A DNA stretch of 43,397 bases from Fimbriiglobus sp. (lineage in GTDB: Bacteria > Planctomycetota > Planctomycetia > Gemmatales > Gemmataceae): NCBI GenBank assembly GCA_025351325.1, contig JANXWE010000115.1, positions 1 through 43,397 on the forward strand, given 5' to 3'. The first letter of the stretch is position 1. Every line of letters starts with the position of its first letter. The notes under the pieces were generated by a model. The model saw only the letters and a list, made by a program, of their open reading frames with translations. It was not told the origin of the DNA and ran no database searches. The translations under genes were made by a program, and so were the position numbers. Shown here one piece after another: positions 34,894 through 42,368 of this stretch.

Positions 34894-35002
34894 GAGCCGA
34901 CTGGCGTGAGCCGTCGGTGCGGCACTTGCAAAACGACGGATTGTTTACGGGAACGTTCGGTGCGGTCGAAGTACAGCACCGAGGGCTTACGCCCCCGGCT
35001 CG
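34894..35002. repeat. Inverted pair of 27-bp REP-like repeats between convergent genes
   Basis: Copy 1 at 34894-34920 (starts GAGCCGACTGGCGTGAGCCG) and copy 2 at 34976-35002 on the opposite strand (starts CGAGCCGGGGGCGTAAGCCC) share the pattern GAGCCG...GGCGT(A/G)AGCC..TCGGTGC. Each can fold as its own small hairpin. They sit between the 3' ends of the kinase (34880) and the DUF4139 gene (35051), so they may work as a bidirectional terminator. Confidence 0.7.
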
Positions 35003-35050
35003 CCTAGTTGATCAATCATCGTGGCCGGCTCGCCCACTCTTTCGCTTGGT

Positions 35051-36625
35051 TCAATTCATGACCAACACGCTGTAACGGTACTTCAATTTGCGTTCCTCGC
35101 CTGCTTTCAAAGGGATCGTCCAGAGCAGCTCATTGCGTTTATTCACGGAATAAATGCCATCTTCGAGCAGGGACGATTTCGGCTCCCCTTCAGCTTGCAT
35201 CAACTCGCCCGAGAACCGTCGACGGACCACCAATTGGATGACTTCCTTGCGGTGATTATTGACGGTGACTTCGCCTTCGACGGTCGTCTTGCGGTACTGC
35301 CGGCCGCCGACCCAGACCAGATCGCGGTTCGCATCTTTCGTATCTTCGTTCTCGAGGGTTCGGGCACGGATGCTCAGCGCTTTATCGACGCGGAGCACCA
35401 TTTCTTCGCCGGCGTTCACCCAATAGCTCGTGCGTTGGCCGTTGAATTTACCGTCGGCGATGACCATCGCGGGGCCGGTCGTCATCGGGAATCTCAACGG
35501 ATTTGCGAAGCGTAGAGAATCCCACGGAGAATCGTCTTCATTCGGCCCGCTCCGGTCGATCATGCGGCCGTAAACATCGCGCGTATCGGGGACGAGCCAC
35601 TCGACGATCCGTTCGTACTTCGCGCTTCCTTTGGCCACCGTCAGCGACAGGGCATCGCCTTCGGCGAGCGTCCGTTTGCCGATGGATTCGTAGTGGAGGT
35701 CGACCCCTTCCCCGGTCGGAATCGCCCCGAGGCTCGGGAACAATCGGGGTGAGCGACGATTACCCAAGTCCGCATTTTGCGTCACGACGCTGTTGAACAT
35801 GGCGTCGGAATGCTGTCCGCCACTTTGATTCAATTCGCCGAAGAAGGATGCCATCGTGGTGCGTGCCGACATCAGCGACCGGACGTGGCCGAACTGCACG
35901 CTGGGGAAACCGGAGATCAAACGGACCTCCGCATCGGCCAAGTCGGCGAGTTCGTTCTTGATCACCGCGTGCTGTTCGAGCGTCAGCGTCTTGGGGTCGC
36001 TGATATCGATCTTGTAACTCGGTGCCCAAGCGAGTCCGCGCGTCAGGTAGCGGATGACGACTTTCGTGTCGGGCTTGTCCGATTCGCCGACCGTCAGCAC
36101 CAACTGCGACCGTTTGCGTTTCACCTTGCCGTCGCCGGTTTCCGATTCGACGCTGGCGATCTCCGACGATTCGACAAAGCTCCGTCCCTTGGCGGTTTCG
36201 ACGACCAAGAACCGGGAGGGTGGCAACGCCAGATCGTCGCCTTTGAGCGGTTTGAATTTCGCCACCGTACCGACCACCGGCGGTAGTTTCTCGCCGCGGA
36301 AGTGGATCGTCACTTTCTTGCCGGCGAGGTCGTCTTGCAAGTTGCCGGGGTGGACGTCGGCGACCGGCACATCGACTTCGCGGGTCCGGACGAGCGTTTC
36401 CACCGGCGCGGCGCTGTCGATCCAATAGGTACCGTGAATCGCATCGGGAATATCGTCGAGCACGTACACTCCGGCTTTGCCGAGTGTTGCTTCGCGCCGG
36501 ACGACCGCCAGACCATTCTTGAACAGATCGACCGAAACGATTTTGCTCGTCGTCGGGGTTTCGGCGGCGGCCAGCGGTGGCGTGGCTAAGATCACAACCA
36601 TCAGGTACATCCTCAAACGACGCAT
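35051..36625 (-). CDS. Secreted DUF4139-family protein, second copy
   Basis: The product is 524 residues with the start at 36625, which places a signal peptide at the N-terminus (MRRLRMYLMVVILATPPLAA, AE). The longer frame to 36727 adds 34 residues upstream of that signal. It opens SKIVSVDLFKNGLAVVRREATL (typical of the family's first beta domain) and contains the DUF4139 mark RYLTRGLAWAPSYKIDISDP. There is no coiled coil between the two parts, unlike the protein at 19668; instead a beta barrel segment of about 80 residues (VTIHFRGEKLPPVVGTVAK and VVETAKGRSFVESSEIASVE) follows. The C-terminus ends with a conserved-looking LKAGEERKLKYRYSVLV. Function unknown; probably in the cell envelope. Confidence 0.82.
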   Translation of the reverse strand: MRRLRMYLMVVILATPPLAAAETPTTSKIVSVDLFKNGLAVVRREATLGKAGVYVLDDIPDAIHGTYWIDSAAPVETLVRTREVDVPVADVHPGNLQDDLAGKKVTIHFRGEKLPPVVGTVAKFKPLKGDDLALPPSRFLVVETAKGRSFVESSEIASVESETGDGKVKRKRSQLVLTVGESDKPDTKVVIRYLTRGLAWAPSYKIDISDPKTLTLEQHAVIKNELADLADAEVRLISGFPSVQFGHVRSLMSARTTMASFFGELNQSGGQHSDAMFNSVVTQNADLGNRRSPRLFPSLGAIPTGEGVDLHYESIGKRTLAEGDALSLTVAKGSAKYERIVEWLVPDTRDVYGRMIDRSGPNEDDSPWDSLRFANPLRFPMTTGPAMVIADGKFNGQRTSYWVNAGEEMVLRVDKALSIRARTLENEDTKDANRDLVWVGGRQYRKTTVEGEVTVNNHRKEVIQLVVRRRFSGELMQAEGEPKSSLLEDGIYSVNKRNELLWTIPLKAGEERKLKYRYSVLVMN

Positions 36626-36723
36626 GGCGAGTCTCGCGGCGGGAACGGTCACACTCGGAACTGCCGTGTATTTTACCGCGATGAATTCAGGACCACGAAT
36701 GGATGTGACAACCGCGTGACAAA

Positions 36724-38433
36724 TCAAAATGTGCCAGCGGGGGCAGGTGAACTCGGCGGGGCGATCGTGGCGAGCACGGCATTGACGACTTGATCTTGCT
36801 TGAAGGGTTTGAACAGAACGTAGCGGAGGCCGTCCATGCGGGCTTTCACGAGCGAATGGGCCGCGTCGTACCCGTAGCCGGTGGTCATGGCGATCCGGAT
36901 GCCGGGCCGCATCTCGCGGATTCGGCAGTACGTATCGTAGCCACTCAGGTCGAGCGGTCGCACTTCGGTGAACACCGCGTCGTATATTGAGTCGGCCAGC
37001 ATTGCCAACGCTTCGGTCGCGGTGGCCGCGGATTCGGCTTCGGCCCCGAGCCGCTCGAACAAGAGGTGGGCCGATTTGCGCATCCGTTCGTCTTGTTCAA
37101 TGAGCAGAATCCGTTTGCCGTGGAGCAGCTGCGGTTGGCCGACCGGCTCGTTGGCGAGTGCTTGCTGGCCCACTTTCCGGACGCAATCTTTCACCAAGCG
37201 GGCGTTGGCGACGATGCGTCGCAAGTGCTGAGTCGCCTCGGGGTCGAGGTTGCCATACTTTTTCAACAGCACGGCGGCGCTCGCGAGGACATCGTCAACT
37301 GGCAGGGCAATCTCGCGGCTGACTTGGTCGATCGACTGCGAGACGGCGCACGATTGCTGGGCGCTCAACAGATCGAGCGTGTGCAGTGCCGACGCAATTT
37401 CTCGACTGAACAGTTCCGTGAACTGGAGATCGTCTGGGCCGAAACCATTGAGCCTGGGGCTTTCGACGTTCAACGTCCCGACGACTTCATCGCTGTAAAT
37501 CAGCGGCACGGTCATGCTGCTGAGGGCGTCGGTGGCCCCTTGCAGATAGTGCGGGTCGCTCGTGGCATCCGGACACAAATAGCTGCGACCCGTGTGGGCG
37601 ACGTAGCCGGTGACGCCGTTCTTTTCCGGGCGTGCAAACAGGATGCGACCGGCCGCTTCGGGGGTCATGCCGTCTTCGAGCAACGGCTTCAATTCGCCCG
37701 TGCGGCGGTCGAGCAACCGCACTTCGATGGTGTCGTATTTCAGTAAGTCGCGGATGTAGCGGCGGAGGTTGTGTTTGAGAAGGGCTACCCGTTCGGGTTC
37801 GCTCATTTCGGACAACTGGGACACGTCGAGGTCGGCCATTTCGCGGCCGGCTTGGTGGAGCGCGTCGAGTTTCCGCTGCTGATCGACTTCCGCCGAGACG
37901 TCCCGGCACATCGCCAAAATTTGCGGGCCACCGGCGCTCAACCCGCGAATCGGCTGGAGCCGAACTTCGACATATTCGACAATTGTGGCATCGGGGCGGT
38001 GCAGGCGAAGGGAGACGGGGTGATTCTGGCGGACGATTTCAAGTGGGTCGGCCGAGTCGGCGGCAATCACTTTCGCATTGAGGGCAGAAAAGAGCGAGCG
38101 GCCGAGTGGGGAGGTGCCGCACCATTCGGTCAGGACACTGTTGCACCAACTGATTTGACCGAGCGGATCGAGCACCGCCAATCCGCGATCCGCAAACGAG
38201 AGCAACAACGCATCCCGGCGGGCTTCATCGAGAAGCTTGATCAGAATCGCCGGCTCCGCGATCACCGCATCGAATCGATCCGGCTTCAGAATTTCGTGTG
38301 CTTCACCGAGCGTCGAAACTTCCTGTCGTTCCAGTGCCGGATCGAATAGCGGTACACTCCCCAATGCGAGCACCTTGGTGGTGGTCGTCTGATCGGTGAT
38401 CGTCCGTCCGATGTTCGTATTATTCTTGGGCAC
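36724..38433 (-). CDS. PAS-GAF-receiver signalling protein without a kinase domain
   Basis: The 569-residue product contains, in order, a short receiver-like N-terminus (about 20-60), a PAS domain (about 75-185, GLAVLDPLGQISWCNSVLTE), a GAF domain (about 200-360, with GVTGYVAHTGRSYLCPDATS and MTVPLIYSDEVVGTLNVESP), a helical DHp-like stretch (about 365-435, QVSREIALPVDDVLASAAVLL) that lacks the phospho-accepting His, and a C-terminal receiver (about 440-560). There is no HATPase domain. In the receiver the expected Asp is Glu (YDAVFTEVRPLDLSG), while the switch Thr (MTTGY) and Lys (FKPF) remain. It can therefore sense but probably not transfer phosphate. The gene ends 98 bp upstream of the DUF4139 start on the same strand. 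Confidence 0.82.
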   Translation of the reverse strand: MPKNNTNIGRTITDQTTTTKVLALGSVPLFDPALERQEVSTLGEAHEILKPDRFDAVIAEPAILIKLLDEARRDALLLSFADRGLAVLDPLGQISWCNSVLTEWCGTSPLGRSLFSALNAKVIAADSADPLEIVRQNHPVSLRLHRPDATIVEYVEVRLQPIRGLSAGGPQILAMCRDVSAEVDQQRKLDALHQAGREMADLDVSQLSEMSEPERVALLKHNLRRYIRDLLKYDTIEVRLLDRRTGELKPLLEDGMTPEAAGRILFARPEKNGVTGYVAHTGRSYLCPDATSDPHYLQGATDALSSMTVPLIYSDEVVGTLNVESPRLNGFGPDDLQFTELFSREIASALHTLDLLSAQQSCAVSQSIDQVSREIALPVDDVLASAAVLLKKYGNLDPEATQHLRRIVANARLVKDCVRKVGQQALANEPVGQPQLLHGKRILLIEQDERMRKSAHLLFERLGAEAESAATATEALAMLADSIYDAVFTEVRPLDLSGYDTYCRIREMRPGIRIAMTTGYGYDAAHSLVKARMDGLRYVLFKPFKQDQVVNAVLATIAPPSSPAPAGTF

Positions 38434-38745
38434 ACCACTAATATACCGTGTATCGGGTTGTCACTCAAGCACGAAGCCGCAGCGAATTGCAACAATTCGC
38501 CCGACCAAGCAGCATCCGCTCATTCAACTGGCAGTACGTGCTTGAAACCTTAGCAACGTGTTTTTCTGAAGAGTTTGGGTTTCAAAAATCGAATCTCAAA
38601 ACCGCTGTTTTCTAGGCCTTCCCACCCAATTTTACCCCTCCGAACCCAGCTGGCATGGAAAGTGTTCTGCACGACCGGTGTCCTGGTCACACGCTGATCT
38701 CTCCTTCGGTATTTGGCGTGCGTTCGGATTGTTGGATCTCTTGAC
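38434..38745. other. Intergenic region between divergent genes (312 bp)
   Basis: No gene is supported here. It holds a perfect palindrome at 38482-38500 (8-bp arms GCGAATTG and CAATTCGC, 3-nt loop), about 50 bp upstream of the signalling gene start, an A/T-rich patch at 38560-38620, and a weak sigma-54-like element at 38656-38671. It must contain the promoters for both the minus-strand signalling gene and the nitrate assimilation operon. Confidence 0.6.
38656..38671 (+). promoter_or_regulatory. Weak sigma-54-like promoter candidate for the nitrate assimilation operon
   Basis: TGGAAAGTGTTCTGCA has GG and GC spaced by 10 bp, as in the -24/-12 consensus (TGGCAC...TTGCT), and ends 74 bp upstream of cobA. 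The inner bases only partly match. Sigma-54 control of nitrogen genes is well known elsewhere, but this single site is weak evidence. Confidence 0.22.
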
Positions 38746-39552
38746 ATGTTTGATTCGATTCCATCGGTGTATCCGGTTCAAGGACACGTCTATTTAGTCG
38801 GTGCTGGGCCAGGCTCACCGGATTTGATCACGCTTCGCGGTTTACGCTGCTTGCAGTCCGCCGACGTAGTCCTGCACGATGCGTTGATCGCACCCGAATT
38901 GCTGCGGGAAGCCCGCCCCGATGCTGTGGTGCTCTATGTGGGAAAGCGTGGCTACTGCATCGGTTCGACGACGCAAGAAACAATCCACGATGCGCTAGTT
39001 CGTTTGGCCCGTGCAGGGCATCGTGTCTGCCGGTTGAAGTGCGGTGACCCGTGTCTGTTCGGTCGTGGCGGTGAAGAAGCCGAAGCCCTTGTCGAGGCGG
39101 GTATCCCCTTTGAAATCATTCCTGGTGTGACCTCGGCATTGGGTGCGACGGCCGCGGCGAACATTCCACTGACACACCGCGCCGTCGGGCAGGCTGTGAC
39201 CTTCGCGACCGGGCATTACGATCCTGATTCGCCGGAATGCACACTCGATTTCGCGGCGCTCGCCAAGATGCCCGTCGTCGTGTTCTACATGGCCGTCCGC
39301 AATCTCGCGGCCATCGCTGCGAAGCTTGCCGGCAACGGATTGTCGCCCACGACTCCCGTGGCGATTTTGGAAAACGGCACGCTCGAACAGCAGCGGACAA
39401 TCGTCGGCGAACTGGCCACCATCGGCGAACAAGCACGCTTGGAAAACGTCCAAGCCCCGGCACTCTTCGTCGTCGGCGAAGTCGTCCGCTACCGCGAGAA
39501 ACTGCTCGCGCTCTCCACCCAAGCTCTCTCCTCTTCCCCCGGTGAGCTGTGA
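38746..39552 (+). CDS. cobA: Uroporphyrinogen-III C-methyltransferase (SUMT)
   Basis: The enzyme methylates uroporphyrinogen III twice with S-adenosylmethionine to give precorrin-2, the branch point for siroheme. The product is 268 residues from ATG 38746 (a longer frame from 38713 is unlikely). Signatures are GHVYLVGAGPGSPDLITLRG and LQSADVVLHDALI near the start, RLKCGDPCLFGRGGEEAEAL, PGVTSALGATAAANIPLTHR, and FYMAVRNLAAIAAKL. It lacks the dehydrogenase part found in CysG. Its stop overlaps the nirB start (GTGA), so siroheme supply is coupled to nitrite reductase production, and the next step is done by the dehydrogenase at 4820. Confidence 0.94.
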   Translation: MFDSIPSVYPVQGHVYLVGAGPGSPDLITLRGLRCLQSADVVLHDALIAPELLREARPDAVVLYVGKRGYCIGSTTQETIHDALVRLARAGHRVCRLKCGDPCLFGRGGEEAEALVEAGIPFEIIPGVTSALGATAAANIPLTHRAVGQAVTFATGHYDPDSPECTLDFAALAKMPVVVFYMAVRNLAAIAAKLAGNGLSPTTPVAILENGTLEQQRTIVGELATIGEQARLENVQAPALFVVGEVVRYREKLLALSTQALSSSPGEL

Positions 39553-42017
39553 TTCAGCCGAACACGATCCGCGAGACTCCGATCACCCGTCAGCGACTCG
39601 TCGTCATCGGCAACGGCATGGCCGGGGCACGCTTCATCGAAGACCTGATCGGCCTCGATCCGTCGCACGCCTTTGACATCAGCATCTTCGGCGACGAGCC
39701 TTATGGCAACTACAACCGCATCCTGCTATCCAACGTGCTCAACGGCAGCCAAGACGCGAAGGAAATCTTCCTCAACCCGTTGGCGTGGTACGCGGACAAT
39801 CAGATCACGTTTCACGCGGGTAAAAAGGTCACCCGCATCGACCGCGAGGCGAAAATCGTCTACGCCGACGGTGTTGAAGAGGCGTACGACACGCTGGTGT
39901 TCGCCACCGGTTCGCGGCCGTTCGTGCCACCGATCGCCGGGACTTCGCTGCACGGTGTCTTCGTCTTCCGCACCCTCGACGACTGCCGCAACATCGCCGA
40001 GTACGCCAAGGACTGCAAGACGGCCGTGGTCATCGGTGGCGGGCTGTTGGGCCTCGAAGCCGCCAAGGGTTTGATGACGCACAACGTGAAAGTGACCGTG
40101 GTGGAAATGGGCCCCTGGCTCATGGGCGTGCAGCTCGATGCCGACGGCGGCAAAGTACTCCAACAGACCATCGAAAAGCTCGGCATCACCGCGTTGACGG
40201 GGGCCAGCACCAAGGAATTCGCGGGCGACGAGACGAACCGGGTGAAGGGCGTCAAGTTCGCCGACGGTTCAATTGTCGAGTGCGACATGGTGGTGGTTTC
40301 GGCCGGCATCCGGCCGAACAAAGAACTCGCCGCCGAAAGTGGTTTGGCCTGCGACCGGGCCATTCTGGTGGACGACACCCTGCAAACGAACGATCCGAGC
40401 ATCTACGGCGTCGGCGAGTGTGTCCAGCACCGAGGTATGGTCTATGGACTCGTGGCTCCGATCTGGGAGCAGACGAAAACTCTCGCATTGCGACTCACCG
40501 GTTTGAACACGGCCGCGACGTACACCGGCTCCAAGCTGGCCACCAAGCTGAAAGTCATGGGCGTGGAACTCGCCAGCATGGGCCGCATTTCGGACGTCAA
40601 ACCGACCGATGAAGTGGTGACGTTCGCCGAACCGGCCCGCCAAGTTTATTGGAAGGCCATCGTCCGCGAGGGCAAAGTCGTCGCCAGTTGCATGCTCGGT
40701 GACCTCGGCCCCGCCGACGAATTGGTCGATTACTTCATGACCGAAAAGCCGGCGCCATCCCGTCGGCTCGAACTCTTTTTCAGCGCGAATACGCAGACCC
40801 ACGGCACTGAGATTTCGCTCGCCGACCTCCCCGACGCCAAACAGATTTGCGACTGCAACGGCGTCTGCAAGGGTACCATCGTCAAGGCGATCTTGGCCGG
40901 GAAAACCAGCGTGCCGATGGTCGGCAAGGCGACGCGGGCCGGTACCGGTTGCGGGTCGTGCAAGAAGATGATCGCCGGGTTGATCGAAGCCGTGGCCGGA
41001 GCGGTGAAGGCCGACCCGAGCGAGTCGTGGTACGTCCCCGCCGTCCCGCTCGACAAACCGACGCTCGTGGCCGAGTGCAAGAAACGCGGGTTAAAAAGCG
41101 TCTCGGCGGTGCTCGCGGAACTGGCCACCCACGAAGACGAGAAGAGCAAGAACGGCCTCGCGTCAATGCTGAAAAGCATCTGGGGCACCGAGTATATCGA
41201 CGAACGGGACGCCCGTTATGTGAACGACCGCGTCCACGCCAACATTCAAAAAGATGGCACCTTCAGCGTGATCCCACGTGTCTACGGTGGCGTGACCACG
41301 GCCGACGACCTCATCCGCATTGGTGAAGTGGCGAAGAAGTATTCCGTGCCGATGGTGAAGTTCACCGGCGGTCAACGCATCGATCTCCTCGGCATCAAGA
41401 AGGAAGACCTGCCCGGCGTCTGGGCCGATCTCGGGATGCCCTCCGGATACGCCTACACCAAGGCACTTCGCACCGTGAAGACCTGCGTCGGTACCGAATT
41501 CTGCCGCTACGGCACGAACGACAGTACCGGCCTGGGGATCGCCTTGGAGAAACGATTCCAAGGGTTTGAGTTCCCGGCCAAGGTCAAAATGGGTGTCAGT
41601 GGTTGCCCGCGCAACTGCTCAGAAAGCACCGTCAAGGACGTCGGCATCGTGGCGACCGAAGGCGGCGAGTGGGAAATCCTTGTCGGTGGTGCGGCTGGAG
41701 CACACGTCCGTCGCACCGACATTCTCTGCCGGGTGAAGACTCGTGACGAAGCCATGCAAGTCATCGGCCGCTTCCTGATTTACTACCGCGACAACGCCAA
41801 GTGGATCGAACGGACTTACGATTTCGTGCCACGAATCGGCATCGAAAACCTCCGCAAGATCATCGTCGCAGACTCCCTCGGCATCGGCGCCGAGCTCGAC
41901 GCTGAGGTCGAGAAGACGATGGCGGCGTACGTCGATCCCTGGCTCGAACGCGACCAACCGGTGTATGCCGGACAGTTCTCCGAACCACGCAAGATTTCGT
42001 TGCCCGTATTGCTTTGA
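39549..42017 (+). CDS. nirB: Assimilatory nitrite reductase (NADH), large subunit
   Basis: NirB reduces nitrite to ammonium with electrons from NADH. The 822-residue product (GTG start overlapping the cobA stop) is a normal length. Domain order: FAD/NAD reductase (RLVVIGNGMAGARFIEDLIG; FATGSRPFVPPI; AVVIGGGLLGLEAAKGL; GVGECVQHRG), a BFD-like [2Fe-2S] domain around 430-480 (CDCNGVCKGT and GTGCGSCKKM), then nitrite/sulfite reductase halves. The siroheme-4Fe-4S ligands are C646, C652, C686 and C690 (TCVGTEFC and SGCPRNC). All expected cofactor sites are intact. The gene is followed by nirD and the nitrate reductase. Confidence 0.97.
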   Translation: MIQPNTIRETPITRQRLVVIGNGMAGARFIEDLIGLDPSHAFDISIFGDEPYGNYNRILLSNVLNGSQDAKEIFLNPLAWYADNQITFHAGKKVTRIDREAKIVYADGVEEAYDTLVFATGSRPFVPPIAGTSLHGVFVFRTLDDCRNIAEYAKDCKTAVVIGGGLLGLEAAKGLMTHNVKVTVVEMGPWLMGVQLDADGGKVLQQTIEKLGITALTGASTKEFAGDETNRVKGVKFADGSIVECDMVVVSAGIRPNKELAAESGLACDRAILVDDTLQTNDPSIYGVGECVQHRGMVYGLVAPIWEQTKTLALRLTGLNTAATYTGSKLATKLKVMGVELASMGRISDVKPTDEVVTFAEPARQVYWKAIVREGKVVASCMLGDLGPADELVDYFMTEKPAPSRRLELFFSANTQTHGTEISLADLPDAKQICDCNGVCKGTIVKAILAGKTSVPMVGKATRAGTGCGSCKKMIAGLIEAVAGAVKADPSESWYVPAVPLDKPTLVAECKKRGLKSVSAVLAELATHEDEKSKNGLASMLKSIWGTEYIDERDARYVNDRVHANIQKDGTFSVIPRVYGGVTTADDLIRIGEVAKKYSVPMVKFTGGQRIDLLGIKKEDLPGVWADLGMPSGYAYTKALRTVKTCVGTEFCRYGTNDSTGLGIALEKRFQGFEFPAKVKMGVSGCPRNCSESTVKDVGIVATEGGEWEILVGGAAGAHVRRTDILCRVKTRDEAMQVIGRFLIYYRDNAKWIERTYDFVPRIGIENLRKIIVADSLGIGAELDAEVEKTMAAYVDPWLERDQPVYAGQFSEPRKISLPVLL

Positions 42018-42050
42018 AATCAAGACTTCTCCGGGGAACAGGAATTTCTC

Positions 42051-42365
42051 ATGCTCACGCTGAATCGTATCGCTCTGTGCCAACTCGCTGACTTGCCGGT
42101 CGGTCTTGGCCGTGCTTTCGAAGTGGACGGTAAGCCGATCGCCGTCTTCCGCACCCGTGCCGGCAAGGTCTTCGCGGTCGATGGTATCTGCCCGCACAAA
42201 GGCGGTATGCTCGCCGACGGGATGCTGTCCGAAGAGAGTGTCGTCTGCCCGTACCACGCCTTCAAGTACGACGCCATCACGGGCGAGTGCGATCAACAGG
42301 GCACGTGTGCCATAGAAACGTTCCCCGTGGACGTGACCGACGCCGGCATCTTCGTGACGATCTGA
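42051..42365 (+). CDS. nirD: Nitrite reductase small subunit, Rieske-type
   Basis: The 104-residue product is a Rieske [2Fe-2S] protein with ligands C47 and H49 in GICPHKGGM and C66 and H69 in VVCPYHAF. Many NirD proteins have lost these residues; here they are complete, so an iron-sulfur cluster is expected. The start at 42051 lies 33 bp after nirB, with GGGGA about 15 bp upstream. It acts as the small subunit of NADH nitrite reductase. The nitrate reductase gene begins 3 bp after its stop. Confidence 0.93.
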   Translation: MLTLNRIALCQLADLPVGLGRAFEVDGKPIAVFRTRAGKVFAVDGICPHKGGMLADGMLSEESVVCPYHAFKYDAITGECDQQGTCAIETFPVDVTDAGIFVTI

Positions 42366-42368
42366 GCC

